Positions 36,102-44,901 of a stretch of 55,184 bases of DNA are shown here, piece after piece. Below the pieces are notes generated by a model. It was not told the origin of the DNA. It did no database searches and saw nothing but the letters and a program-made list of their open reading frames with translations. Made by a program: the position numbers and the translations under genes. The stretch spans positions 1-55,184 of the forward strand of contig CACIPT010000005.1 of the NCBI GenBank assembly GCA_902588595.1, given 5' to 3'. Each line of letters begins with the position of its first letter. Position 1 is the first letter of the stretch. The DNA comes from an uncultured Pelagibacteraceae bacterium. GTDB lineage: Bacteria > Pseudomonadota > Alphaproteobacteria > Pelagibacterales > Pelagibacteraceae.

Positions 36102-37155
36102 AAGTTTTTTAGAAATTAAAAATGTTAGTTTTCGAGCAGGAGGTAAAACTAAAGTAAAAAATGTATCTTTTAATATTGAAAAAAAAGGAGATATAATATG
36201 TCTTTTAGGACCATCTGGAGTTGGCAAAACTACAATTCTTAGAACAATTGCAGGTTTAGAAAAAATAAAATCTGGATCAATAAAACTTAAAGATAATATT
36301 TTGTCATCGGCAAAATATCATGTTGAACCCGAAAATCGAAACATATCTCTGTCATTTCAAGAAAATAGTTTATTTCCGCACTATACAGTTGAAAAAAATA
36401 TTTATTTAGGTGCTGAAGCAAAAAAGACTAATGGAAAAAAGAAAATTAATCCTAAAAAAATAATAAAATTATTAAATATAGAAAAAATATTAAATAAATA
36501 TCCTCACCAAATTAGCGCAGGAGAAGCACAAAGAGCAGCTCTTGCTAGATCATTAGTTACACAACCTGATCTTTTATTGTTAGATGAACCTTTATCGAAT
36601 GTTGACCAAAGTTTTAAAGAAGAAATACAAGTTCAATTAAAAAAAATTTTAAATGATTTACAAATCACAACTATTGTAGTTACCCATGATTCTTACGAAG
36701 CTTTTTATTTAGGAAATAAATGTGGATTAATTTTAGATGAAAAACTTAAGCAGTACGACGATCCATATAATGTTTATCATTTCCCAAACTCTATTGAAGT
36801 TGTTAATTTCCTTAATAGAGGAATTCTTATTCCTGCAAAAGTTACAGGAGAAAATAGTTTAGAAAATTTAGATTTAGGAACAATCAAGGGGAATTTTATT
36901 AAACACTATCCAAAAGGTTCAGATGTTCAGTTACTTTTACAGCCAGAAGACTTAGAGCATGATGACAAAAGTAATTTAAAATTAGAAGTCATAGATAGAA
37001 AGTTTAGAGGAACAAATTTTATTTATACTCTTAAAACAAGAAGTAACTTACATATTCCGGTATTTGTACATTCTCACCATGTACATCAACATGAAGTTGA
37101 TGAAAAATTTGGCATTAAAAGACCCATTTACATTGATCATATAGTTTGTTTTTAA
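36094..37155 (+). CDS. Fe(III) ABC transporter ATPase (FbpC-like)
   Basis: The 353-residue protein has Walker A GPSGVGKTT near 35-43, a Q-loop in SLSFQENS near 88, the signature ISAGEAQRAALARSL (variant of LSGGQ) near 138, Walker B LLLLDEP near 160 and an H-loop VTHD. The C-terminal TOBE-like domain (about 245-353) fits iron and spermidine-type importers. It energises the permease encoded just upstream, completing the transporter. Confidence 0.9.
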   Translation: MNKSFLEIKNVSFRAGGKTKVKNVSFNIEKKGDIICLLGPSGVGKTTILRTIAGLEKIKSGSIKLKDNILSSAKYHVEPENRNISLSFQENSLFPHYTVEKNIYLGAEAKKTNGKKKINPKKIIKLLNIEKILNKYPHQISAGEAQRAALARSLVTQPDLLLLDEPLSNVDQSFKEEIQVQLKKILNDLQITTIVVTHDSYEAFYLGNKCGLILDEKLKQYDDPYNVYHFPNSIEVVNFLNRGILIPAKVTGENSLENLDLGTIKGNFIKHYPKGSDVQLLLQPEDLEHDDKSNLKLEVIDRKFRGTNFIYTLKTRSNLHIPVFVHSHHVHQHEVDEKFGIKRPIYIDHIVCF

Positions 37156-37169
37156 TAAACCTTAACTAA

Positions 37170-37865
37170 ATGAATGGTAAAACTAAAAACTTTTTTAAAG
37201 CAACAATTGATGTTCTTCCATTATTAATTCCAGTTTTTCCATTTGGAATCATTTTTGGTGCTATAGGAATAGAATTGGGCTTTGGACCTTATGTGACTTA
37301 TGCTACTTCAATCATTATTTTTAGTGGTGCAAGTCAAATAGTTTTTTTTCAATTATTATCTGCTGGCGCATCCTCAATAGTTGCTATTACATCTTCATCC
37401 GTGATTAGTACAAGGCATTTGTTATATGGAGCAGTAGTAAATCAATATTTATCAAATCTATCAATTTATTGGAAAATAGGTTTATCATATATTTTAACTG
37501 ATCAAGCTTTTGCTGTTTCAAATGAATATTTTAAAAAAAATAAAAAAGATAAATTTAAACATTATTATCTATTAGGAGCTGGTGTTACGCTTTGGATTAC
37601 TTGGCAATTAACAACAATAATTGGGATTTTGTTGGGATCTATTGTTCCTGAAGAACTAGGTTTAACTTTTACAATACCGCTCACATTTATAGCATTATTA
37701 ATAAATTATTTTAGAAAGATTGATCATATAATAGTAATAATTGCTTCTGGAGTGCTTTCAGTAATTATGTACAATGCACCATTCAAATCTTATATAATTT
37801 TCTCTAGTCTAATTTCTTTATTAATCGCATATCTGATTGTTAAAATGAGGAAACAAAAGTCATGA
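37170..37865 (+). CDS. azlC: AzlC-family branched-chain amino acid exporter, large subunit
   Basis: The 231-residue membrane protein has the AzlC signature: a PFGIIFGAIGIELGF stretch near 23, FSGASQIVFFQLL near 51 and SSSVISTRHLLYGA near 77. With AzlD it forms a two-component amino acid exporter in the inner membrane. It overlaps azlD by 4 nt. It lies 14 nt after the iron ATPase but is probably functionally separate. Confidence 0.88.
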   Translation: MNGKTKNFFKATIDVLPLLIPVFPFGIIFGAIGIELGFGPYVTYATSIIIFSGASQIVFFQLLSAGASSIVAITSSSVISTRHLLYGAVVNQYLSNLSIYWKIGLSYILTDQAFAVSNEYFKKNKKDKFKHYYLLGAGVTLWITWQLTTIIGILLGSIVPEELGLTFTIPLTFIALLINYFRKIDHIIVIIASGVLSVIMYNAPFKSYIIFSSLISLLIAYLIVKMRKQKS

Positions 37866-38173
37866 ATATTTGGATATCAATTATAGTGGCTGGATTAATA
37901 AATTATTTAACAAGATTAGGCTCAGTACTTCTAATAAAACCTCAGAAATTAAATAGTACATTAAAAATTGTTTTAAATTATGTTCCATCAGCTGTTTTTC
38001 CAGCAATAATTTTTCCAGCAGTTTTTCTTGATGATTCTGGATTATTAGTTGAGTTTAATGATCCAAAAGTTATTGCAACTATAATTGCGTGTTTGACTGG
38101 AATATTATCAAAGAATTTAACCCTAACTATTTTTACTGGATTAATTTCTTATTGGATAATTTTATTTTTTTAA
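37862..38173 (+). CDS. azlD: AzlD-family small subunit
   Basis: The 103-residue protein has three to four hydrophobic segments and a TRLGSVLLIKP stretch near 17 followed by LNYVPSAVFPAIIFPAVF near 38, typical of AzlD. It is the small partner of AzlC, translationally coupled by an ATGA overlap. Confidence 0.85.
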   Translation: MNIWISIIVAGLINYLTRLGSVLLIKPQKLNSTLKIVLNYVPSAVFPAIIFPAVFLDDSGLLVEFNDPKVIATIIACLTGILSKNLTLTIFTGLISYWIILFF

Positions 38174-38193
38174 TTATAGTTAATATTACTAAA

Positions 38194-38256
38194 AAAGGGG
38201 TGTCGAAAGACTGAGATTAAACCCTAGGAACCTGTCCGGTAATTCAGAAAGGGAAA
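38194..38256 (+). promoter_or_regulatory. TPP riboswitch (thi box)
   Basis: The conserved aptamer pieces are present in order: GGGGTGTC (38197-38204), the pyrimidine-sensing CTGAGATTAAACCC (38211-38224), GAACCTGTCCGG (38228-38239) and a closing GGGA next to the ATG. The ending close to the start codon suggests control of translation initiation, thiamine pyrophosphate repressing the downstream transporter. Confidence 0.93.
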
Positions 38257-38258
38257 AA

Positions 38259-39689
38259 ATGATATCGGTAAATATATTAAGCCAATCATCTGCAATCATA
38301 TTAACCTTAATTTTAAGCTTTATATTTTTAATAAGCGGTATTTATTATTCAAGAAAGTATAAAGGATTAAATAACTATTTAATTGCAAATAGGAATATCG
38401 GAGTACTTTCTTTAACAGCAAGTTTTGTTTCTTCTGCTTTAGGAGCGTGGATTTTATTTGGTCCAGCTTCTGCTGCTACATGGGGAGGAATAGGTGCAGT
38501 TATTGGATATACTCTTGGAACAGCATTTCCATTATTTATTTTAATGTATTTAGGCGAAAAATTTAGAAAATTGTTCCCTAAAGCAAGAACTTTAATAGAA
38601 GTAGTAAGATTAAAATTTGGAAAACAGTTATTTAAATTAATATTATTTCTCACAGTTTTTTATATGGCAATTTTTTTAATTGCAGAAGTGACTGCCGTAT
38701 CAATATTAGTTAACTATATATCCGGAACAAGTTTATGGATTACAGCATTAATAGTAGTAACTACTTCATTAGTTTATACTTTATATGGGGGATTAAGAGC
38801 TTCAATATTTACTGACACCATTCAATTTATTCTATTTGTTATATTGTTAATTATTGCTTTAAGTTTTTTAGTATCTTTTAACTTTGAACAGTTTAATTTT
38901 GAATTTATTAAATTAAAAAAACCTAACTTACTGAGTTTTAATTACTTGCCGAATTTTACAGCAGGTTTAACTTTTTTTATAGCTGTTGCAGCAACAAATC
39001 TTTTTCATCAAGGAAATTGGCAAAGAGTTTATGCAGCTAAAAATAATTATATATTGAAGAAAAGTTTATTATTTTCTTTTTTTATAATTATTCCTATAGT
39101 TTTTTTCATGGGTTTTAGTGGCTTGATTGCTATCTCAGTTAATTCAACTGTTGTTCCAGATCTTGCTTTTTTCTCACTTCTATTCAAAGAAAAAATAACA
39201 ATGTTATCAGTGATAGTTGTAATTCTAGGAATATCATTAACCATCAGCAGTATTGATACTCTTATTAATGCAATTTCTAGTTTAATTATTGTTGATGGTA
39301 ATAAAGTAATTAATTTTAAAAGTGATTATTTTAAACTTTCAAATTATTTAATTATATGTATTTCAATTATTGTGTTTGTTGTTGCATCAAAAGGTTTAAG
39401 TATTTTATATCTTTTTTTACTTGCTGATTTATTTTGTTGTTCAGCAGTGTTAACTTTGTTCTATAGTTTTTATAATAAATCGATTAAAGAAAAAAATGCT
39501 TATATATCAATTTTAATTGGATTAATTGTTGGATTATTGTTATTTCCAAGTCCAGATTTCACAAAATCGATTTTAGTTGGTATATTGCTTCCTAGTAGTC
39601 TTTTTTCTGATTTTGTATCCCAATCTTTATTATTTTTGTCCTTTTTATTAGCAACATTTGTCCCTATTTTAGCTTGGAAAATTAAGTAA
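38259..39689 (+). CDS. thiV: TPP-riboswitch-controlled sodium:solute symporter (ThiV-type, HMP uptake)
   Basis: The 476-residue protein has about 13 membrane segments and the SSS-family hallmarks YLIANRNIGVLSLTASF near 40 and YTLYGGLRASIFTDTIQF near 172. A sodium symporter directly behind a TPP riboswitch in SAR11 is the arrangement described as thiV, proposed to import the thiamine pyrimidine precursor HMP, which SAR11 cannot make. The riboswitch ends at the start codon. Transport of thiamine itself or another precursor is the alternative. Confidence 0.85.
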   Translation: MISVNILSQSSAIILTLILSFIFLISGIYYSRKYKGLNNYLIANRNIGVLSLTASFVSSALGAWILFGPASAATWGGIGAVIGYTLGTAFPLFILMYLGEKFRKLFPKARTLIEVVRLKFGKQLFKLILFLTVFYMAIFLIAEVTAVSILVNYISGTSLWITALIVVTTSLVYTLYGGLRASIFTDTIQFILFVILLIIALSFLVSFNFEQFNFEFIKLKKPNLLSFNYLPNFTAGLTFFIAVAATNLFHQGNWQRVYAAKNNYILKKSLLFSFFIIIPIVFFMGFSGLIAISVNSTVVPDLAFFSLLFKEKITMLSVIVVILGISLTISSIDTLINAISSLIIVDGNKVINFKSDYFKLSNYLIICISIIVFVVASKGLSILYLFLLADLFCCSAVLTLFYSFYNKSIKEKNAYISILIGLIVGLLLFPSPDFTKSILVGILLPSSLFSDFVSQSLLFLSFLLATFVPILAWKIK

Positions 39690-39709
39690 TATTAAATATA
39701 TTAATAGAT

Positions 39710-40819
39710 ATGGCTAATTATATAATTCCTTTTATTGTTTTAATTTTAGTAGTTGTATTTATTCATGAATATGGACACTATTACTTTGCAAAGAGATATG
39801 GAGTGGGCGTCACTGATTTTTCAATTGGATTTGGTAAAGAAATTTTTGCTTGGAATGATAAATCTGGGACAAGATGGAAAATATGCTGGATTCCGTTAGG
39901 TGGATATGTAAAATTTTTTGGTGACCGAAATGTTTTTAGTCAGGCAGATCAAGAAAAAATTATAAATAAATATTCTTTAGAAGATCAAAAAAAGCTCTTT
40001 GTATTAAAACCTTTATATCAAAGAGCTATAATTGTTGCAGCAGGCCCATTTGCTAATTTTTTATTAGCAGTAGTAATATTTTTATCTATTTATATGTTTA
40101 TTGGTAAAGATTTTACCCCAGCCATGATAAATGAAGTTCAAAATGAAAGCCCAGCACAAGTCGCGGGATTAAAAAAAAATGATGTAATTTTAGAAATTGA
40201 TGGAAATAAAGTTAAAAGTATATTGGACGTTTCCAAATTAATTATGATGTCCACTTCTGAGTTTATAGATTTTAAAGTATCAAGATTTGATAATGAGTTA
40301 ATTTTAAGAGTAAAACCCAATGTTGTTGAAGCTGAAGACAATATGGGAAATAAAGTAAAAAAAAGAATGGTTGGAATTAAATTAAGCCCATTTAATAACG
40401 AAATTAAACATGTAAAATTAGGACCTGCAAAAGCCCTATATCATTCATTAAGCGAGGTTTACTTTGTAAGCATTTCTTCATTAAAATACTTGGGTTCAAT
40501 AATTGGTGGATCAGGAGATAGCTCACAGTTAGGAGGGCCAATTAGAATTGCTAAAATTACTGGCCAAGTAGCAGAGTTTGGATTTATCCCTTTTTTAAGT
40601 ATGATGGCTTATATTTCTATAAGTCTTGGTTTAATTAACTTATTTCCAATACCTCTTTTAGATGGAGGTCATTTGATGTTTTACGGTTTTGAAAAAGTTT
40701 TAGGTAGACCGCTAAGTCAAAAAACACAGGAAGGTTTTTTTCGAATCGGAATGTTTTTATTGTTGTTTTTAATGTTTTTTGCAACATTCAACGATCTGAA
40801 GGATTTAGGCTTATTTTAA
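39710..40819 (+). CDS. rseP: RseP-like site-2 protease
   Basis: The 369-residue membrane metalloprotease has the zinc motif HEYGH (19-23), a PDZ domain (about 130-215, AQVAGLKKNDVILEIDG) and the second metal motif PLLDGGHLMFY near 314-324. Family members cut anti-sigma factors such as RseA and clear signal-peptide remnants within the membrane. Here a single PDZ is visible, versus two in E. coli. In many genomes it precedes bamA; here it precedes HU. Confidence 0.92.
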   Translation: MANYIIPFIVLILVVVFIHEYGHYYFAKRYGVGVTDFSIGFGKEIFAWNDKSGTRWKICWIPLGGYVKFFGDRNVFSQADQEKIINKYSLEDQKKLFVLKPLYQRAIIVAAGPFANFLLAVVIFLSIYMFIGKDFTPAMINEVQNESPAQVAGLKKNDVILEIDGNKVKSILDVSKLIMMSTSEFIDFKVSRFDNELILRVKPNVVEAEDNMGNKVKKRMVGIKLSPFNNEIKHVKLGPAKALYHSLSEVYFVSISSLKYLGSIIGGSGDSSQLGGPIRIAKITGQVAEFGFIPFLSMMAYISISLGLINLFPIPLLDGGHLMFYGFEKVLGRPLSQKTQEGFFRIGMFLLLFLMFFATFNDLKDLGLF

Positions 40820-40866
40820 GCCATTTTTTTAATCAAAAAAAGTCAATGAAATCAATATTTTTAGAG

Positions 40867-40880
40867 CACAATATATTGTG
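40867..40880. promoter_or_regulatory. Perfect palindrome upstream of HU
   Basis: CACAATATATTGTG is an exact 14-bp inverted repeat in the 149-nt gap between rseP and the HU gene, about 90 nt before the start. It has the form of an operator for a dimeric regulator, but no regulator can be named, and chance is not excluded in AT-rich DNA. Confidence 0.35.
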
Positions 40881-40968
40881 GATATAAAAAAAATATATAC
40901 TAAAAAAAACTTGAAAAATGAAGGATTATGATAAATATGATTATAACCTAATAAACCGGAGCTAAAAA

Positions 40969-41244
40969 ATGAACAAAAAACAATTAGTCGCTAAATTGGC
41001 TGGTTCTTTAAACCAAAGTAAAGCTGATGCTGAGCGTACTTTTGATACAATTACCAACACTATTCTAGATGCATTGAAAAATGATGATTCTGTGAAAATT
41101 GCTGGTTTTGGTACATATAAAGTGGCTAAAAGAAAAGCTCGAATTGGACGTAATCCTAGAACAGGAGAACAGATTCAAATCGCTGCTTCTCAAAAAGTAA
41201 AATTTTTACCTGCTAAAGCACTTAAAGAAGTATTCAATAAGTAA
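40969..41244 (+). CDS. hup: HU-family nucleoid DNA-binding protein
   Basis: The 91-residue protein fits HU: MNKKQLVAKLAG at the start, VKIAGFGTYKV near 43-53 and the DNA-wrapping beta-arm RIGRNPRTGEQIQI near 58-71. HU bends and compacts DNA as a dimer. It has its own promoter region and a ribosome site (CCGGAG), and is followed by a hairpin terminator, so it is likely a single-gene unit. Codon use looks richer in CGT/GCT than neighbours, consistent with high expression. Confidence 0.95.
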   Translation: MNKKQLVAKLAGSLNQSKADAERTFDTITNTILDALKNDDSVKIAGFGTYKVAKRKARIGRNPRTGEQIQIAASQKVKFLPAKALKEVFNK

Positions 41245-41256
41245 TTAAAGATTTAA

Positions 41257-41286
41257 CAGCCTTGTTACAGAAATGTAATAAGGCTG
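41257..41286 (+). terminator. Terminator-like hairpin after HU
   Basis: CAGCCTTGTTAC (41257-41268) and GTAATAAGGCTG (41275-41286) form a 12-bp stem with one G-U pair and a 6-nt loop, beginning 13 nt past the HU stop. The T tract after it is weak (CTTAATGCATATATTTTA), so it may also act as a 3' stabiliser. Confidence 0.65.
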
Positions 41287-41328
41287 CTTAATGCATATAT
41301 TTTACTTAATAAGTGGGTTTTTTAGACT

Positions 41329-42303
41329 TTACTCACTTTCATTCCATAGTTTTTTATAATCTATAAACGGCGATAAACCATAACTAGAATTAACATTTGT
41401 AAAATGTACTGATAAGCTTTTTAAAGGAGAGACACAAACTTCAGTATTATAAATCTCATTTATGTATTTTTCAAAAGGATCGTGTCTATCAAGACAAGTT
41501 TTATAAAAATTATCCCAATATTTTTCTAAAAAAAATTTACTTGTCATAAAGGTACATAAAGTCTCATTAACGGTACGCCAATGTCTTTTATTACCTATTA
41601 AAACATTAGTTTTTTGATTATTCATATATAAATAAGGATAATCTGCAGGACACATAAAAATATCGCTATTTATTTGAGAAGATATTCTTTCATAAGATGC
41701 TATCATTTCCTCCATCATTGGTTCAAAATGTAGATAATCATCTTCAGCGAAAAAAACTAAATCATCAGCATTTTTTTTAGCAATTTCATAACAACAAAGT
41801 AAACTTGCAAGATTTGAGTATGTTTGTTCGTTTTTTTGCTCTTTAATTAATTCTTTATATTTTTCATGATTTACTTTAGCAATATTTATATCAATATTGC
41901 TAACACTGGTTAGGTTTTTAATTTTATTTAAATTAATTTCATTTGTATTATCATCAATTATTATCAATCTAATTTTGGCATTAGGATATTTCTCTTTACT
42001 AAAGTTAATTGATTTTAACAATGAATTTAATGATCTTAAGGTATATTCAATTTTTGGTAATTCAAATAATCTTTTTTTATTTTGATCCCAAATTTCGACA
42101 TTGCTATTTGTTCTAAATAAAACCAGTATAGATTTAACTTTTCTTGAAATTTTAACTTCACCCAGAGGAAGGACAATAGATTTATCATTTAGTATTGTTA
42201 AGTCTTTGTTAAGCTCTCTATCAAGAGTTGGTGATGTAAAATTATTTTGGTCAATTAATTCATAACCCATAATTTTACAAAGTTTAATAAATAATTTTTT
42301 CAT
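41329..42303 (-). CDS. GT-A-type glycosyltransferase-like protein
   Basis: The 324-residue protein has no membrane segments. The core runs KSILVLFRTNSN near 57, RLIIIDDNT near 111 and VFFAEDDYLHFEP near 187, where the acidic EDDY replaces the DxD metal motif of GT-A transferases. A conserved RHWRTVNETLCTF block near 243 supports a sugar transferase. It may add a sugar to a cell-surface glycan. The donor and acceptor are unknown. It is transcribed alone, divergent from the rhodanese gene. Confidence 0.55.
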   Translation of the reverse strand: MKKLFIKLCKIMGYELIDQNNFTSPTLDRELNKDLTILNDKSIVLPLGEVKISRKVKSILVLFRTNSNVEIWDQNKKRLFELPKIEYTLRSLNSLLKSINFSKEKYPNAKIRLIIIDDNTNEINLNKIKNLTSVSNIDINIAKVNHEKYKELIKEQKNEQTYSNLASLLCCYEIAKKNADDLVFFAEDDYLHFEPMMEEMIASYERISSQINSDIFMCPADYPYLYMNNQKTNVLIGNKRHWRTVNETLCTFMTSKFFLEKYWDNFYKTCLDRHDPFEKYINEIYNTEVCVSPLKSLSVHFTNVNSSYGLSPFIDYKKLWNESE

Positions 42304-42344
42304 TATATTCTTTATAATTATTATGATATATTATTTATAATGTT

Positions 42345-42731
42345 ATGGCTATAAAATCACCACAAACTCTAGTTGCCGAAGCTTTAAAAGTAGTAAAAAC
42401 CATTACTCCAGAAGAGGCAATGAAATTAGATAGTGAAAACAAATGTAATTTAATTGATATTAGAGATGGAGCTGAGCTTCAAAAGCTCGGTAGTATTGAA
42501 AATTCTTTCCATATACCGAGAGGTTTATTAGAATTTTCTATTCACCCAGAGAGCGCTTATGTTCAAAATAATCAATTAGATCTAAATAAAGAAATTGTTT
42601 TATTTTGTGCAGCAGGTGGCAGATCAGCATTAGCTGCAAAGTCACTTAAGGAAATGGGTTTTGACAACGTATCCCATATAGAAGGTGGTTTTGGTTTAAT
42701 GAGACAAAAAGGTTTTAAAATTAAAACTTAA
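42345..42731 (+). CDS. Single-domain rhodanese-like protein
   Basis: The 128-residue protein has the rhodanese fold: NLIDIRDGAELQKLG near 34 (CH2A-like), SFHIPRG near 53 and the active-site loop LFCAAGGRSA near 85-94 with the catalytic Cys. It could carry a persulfide for sulfur transfer. It overlaps the stop of the convergent ABA4-like gene by 4 nt. Confidence 0.88.
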   Translation: MAIKSPQTLVAEALKVVKTITPEEAMKLDSENKCNLIDIRDGAELQKLGSIENSFHIPRGLLEFSIHPESAYVQNNQLDLNKEIVLFCAAGGRSALAAKSLKEMGFDNVSHIEGGFGLMRQKGFKIKT

Positions 42732-43201
42732 TCATAAAGTGTTACTCTTTTCCCATAGAAAATTCTTATCAACCAATAAACAAAAATTCCAAAAGGTCCG
42801 GTAAAATAAGTTATAAATAAAGGAAAAAATACGAGAATTTTAGGCATTGAAAATTTTCTACTGTCATTCACTATCCAAGATCCACAAAATAAATTAATTG
42901 CAAGAAAATGTGTCCAAAAAATTATTAAAAAACCACTGTCATTAAATAAATCATTTAATGAATCCAAACCTAAATACAAATTAAAATTATCTATGAAATT
43001 GTATTCAGAAATATAAAAATAATAAACCAAATACAAGTAAATTACGCTTAGTATAAAAATCGGAAAAATTGAGCTTACAAAAACGCTACAAACTTTTGAA
43101 TTTGGAAAAAAAATTAATATAAACCAGAATGGAATTATACCAATATTCAACCATAAATAGATCATATCAATTGTAAAGAAAGTAGAAATTTGTTCGGTCA
43201 T
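42728..43201 (-). CDS. ABA4-like (DUF4281) membrane protein
   Basis: The 157-residue protein has four to five membrane segments. The late block HFLAINLFCGSWIVNDS near 98-114 and YFTGPFGIFVYWLI near 131-144 match the ABA4/DUF4281 family, named for a plant protein needed for neoxanthin synthesis. Bacterial members are not well characterised, though links to carotenoids are suggested. It is divergent from recX with only 28 nt between them. Confidence 0.7.
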   Translation of the reverse strand: MTEQISTFFTIDMIYLWLNIGIIPFWFILIFFPNSKVCSVFVSSIFPIFILSVIYLYLVYYFYISEYNFIDNFNLYLGLDSLNDLFNDSGFLIIFWTHFLAINLFCGSWIVNDSRKFSMPKILVFFPLFITYFTGPFGIFVYWLIRIFYGKRVTLYD

Positions 43202-43229
43202 AAGTAAATGTATTATATTACAACAATTA

Positions 43230-43793
43230 ATGATTCCTATTAAAAATAAAAAAAAAAATTTAGAAGCTACTGTTGAAGAAATGCGTAATTTTTCTTTTGC
43301 TTATATCGAAAAGTATGCACCATCTAAACAACAATTAAAGACTTATTTATTAAAAAAGTATCTAAAAGCAAAGATAACAAGTGTAAATAAATCAAATATT
43401 GCTGACCTTATTAATGTTGTGATTGAGGATTTAGAAAATACAAAATTTATAAATGATAAATTCTATTCAAATTCAAAAGCTAAAAGTTTAATTCAAAGAG
43501 GCAGTTCTATTAACAAAATAAGAAATTATTTATTGTCCAAGGGTATTAATGACAAACATGTTACCAAAACTTTAGATGAAATTAAATCTAATAATGACGA
43601 TCAAGATTTTTTTTCAGCTATAAAACTTTGCAAAAAGAAAAGAATAGGTCCTGCTAGAGATGAAAATAATAGACCTTTATTTTATAAAAAAGATATAGGC
43701 GTTTTGGCTAGATCTGGATTTGATTTTGAAACATCTAAAAGAGTTATGGATTTAGAAAAAAATGAATATTTAAAAATAATAAACTTACTTTGA
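43230..43793 (+). CDS. recX: RecX-type regulator of RecA
   Basis: The 187-residue protein is RecX-like: helical repeats with SFAYIEKYAPSKQQLKTYLL near 22, FYSNSKAKSLIQRGSSINKIRNYL near 80 (one family motif, split here) and ARSGFDFETSKRVM near 163. RecX binds RecA filaments and blocks their activity. The C-terminus overlaps a small minus-strand gene by 9 nt. No recA is in the window. Confidence 0.78.
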   Translation: MIPIKNKKKNLEATVEEMRNFSFAYIEKYAPSKQQLKTYLLKKYLKAKITSVNKSNIADLINVVIEDLENTKFINDKFYSNSKAKSLIQRGSSINKIRNYLLSKGINDKHVTKTLDEIKSNNDDQDFFSAIKLCKKKRIGPARDENNRPLFYKKDIGVLARSGFDFETSKRVMDLEKNEYLKIINLL

Positions 43794-43928
43794 TTTTTTT
43801 TTATTTTTATCACGAAGGTAATAATTAATTTTATTTCTGATATAATTTTTCACAAATACAAAAACTAGAAGACCAAAAATTGATACTGATACTATAATTA
43901 TTAGTATTATTCTCAACTGTTCACTCAT
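43785..43928 (-). CDS. 47-residue single-pass membrane protein
   Basis: The frame begins at ATG 43928 sharing one base with the cysQ stop (TAATG) and encodes 47 residues: a hydrophobic helix at about 6-27 (LRIILIIIVSVSIFGLLVFVF) and a Lys/Arg-rich cytoplasmic tail. The one-base overlap suggests it is translated with cysQ. No family recognised. It is too short for standard gene finders and overlaps recX by 9 nt at its 3' end. Confidence 0.6.
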   Translation of the reverse strand: MSEQLRIILIIIVSVSIFGLLVFVFVKNYIRNKINYYLRDKNKKKSK

Positions 43929-44701
43929 TAAAGCAATGAAGATCTTTTTAAAATTAAACTTGGATTTTTGAAATCTTTCTTTCCATATAAAATTTCTTTG
44001 TTTTCAAAATCTGTAATTATACCCCCGGCATTTTTAAGTATAGCGTGACCGGCTGCAATATCCCATTCGCAAGCTCTAGGTTCGGCTACATATAAATCAT
44101 ATTCACCTGTAGCTATGACACAAAATTTAAATGAACTTTTCATCTTAATATGTTCAGTAACATTAAATTTTTTATGCCAGTCTACAATGACAGGTTTTAA
44201 TTTATTTGAGTAAGATACAGCTTTAACTTCTCCTTTTTTTGTCAGTTTAGAGCAATCTAGTTTTTTTTCTTTGTTATCTGTTAATTCAAAGCATTTATCT
44301 TCATGATATGCATAAAAAAGTCTTTTTTTTGCTGGCGCATAAACAATTCCGATTTCTGGTCTATTATTAATTATTAATCCTGCATTTATTGTAAATTCAT
44401 CTCTGTCGTTTATGTAATCGTGTGTACCGTCTATAGGGTCAATCAACCAAAAAGTTTTTAAATTTTCATTTAATTTATTTTCAGAAGATTCTTCCGAAAC
44501 AATTTGAATATCAGGAGTTATTTTCTCAATTCTATCAGTTATTAATTTATTAACTTCAATGTCGCCATTAGTAACCGGCGTCTTATCTTTTTTTATTTCT
44601 TTTTTTAAACCTTTTTTTCTTAGTTCAAGAGAAATATTACCCGCATCAATGAATGAAGATATTAAATTTTCAGTAATTTCTTTTTTACTTTCTTCAATCA
44701 T
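43928..44701 (-). CDS. cysQ: 3'(2'),5'-bisphosphate nucleotidase (CysQ-like), IMPase family
   Basis: The 257-residue protein has the IMPase/CysQ metal motifs: VSEESSEN near 74 (Glu ligand), DPIDGTHDYI near 93-102 and WDIAAGHAIL near 215-224. CysQ removes the 3' phosphate of PAP, a by-product of sulfonation and acyl-carrier loading. It overlaps the DUF3553 gene by 8 nt. Inositol monophosphatase is the closest alternative. Confidence 0.85.
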   Translation of the reverse strand: MIEESKKEITENLISSFIDAGNISLELRKKGLKKEIKKDKTPVTNGDIEVNKLITDRIEKITPDIQIVSEESSENKLNENLKTFWLIDPIDGTHDYINDRDEFTINAGLIINNRPEIGIVYAPAKKRLFYAYHEDKCFELTDNKEKKLDCSKLTKKGEVKAVSYSNKLKPVIVDWHKKFNVTEHIKMKSSFKFCVIATGEYDLYVAEPRACEWDIAAGHAILKNAGGIITDFENKEILYGKKDFKNPSLILKRSSLL

Positions 44702-44861
44702 ATTTTTCTAATTTAATATTATCGGAGTTAATTACTTTTTTTCCTACATTTTGGAAATTAACAGTAATTTTATTATTAATTATTGATTGTACTTGTCCAA
44801 TTCCCCAATTTTTATTTAAAGGATTAATTACTTTATCTCCTGGTTCAAATTCTAAAATCAT
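44694..44861 (-). CDS. DUF3553 small protein
   Basis: The 55-residue protein starts at ATG 44861 and has the short beta-rich DUF3553 pattern: EPGDKVINPLNKNWGIGQVQS and an INNKITVNFQNVGKKVI stretch. This resembles the small Tudor-like CarD/UvrD-type modules that bind protein or nucleic acid. A longer open frame upstream on this strand covers the start of mnmA and is not a real extension. It is translationally coupled to cysQ. Confidence 0.8.
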   Translation of the reverse strand: MILEFEPGDKVINPLNKNWGIGQVQSIINNKITVNFQNVGKKVINSDNIKLEKYD

Positions 44862-44901
44862 TTTATGTACCTTATAATAGAAATCAGTATAAATATCATC
44901 A

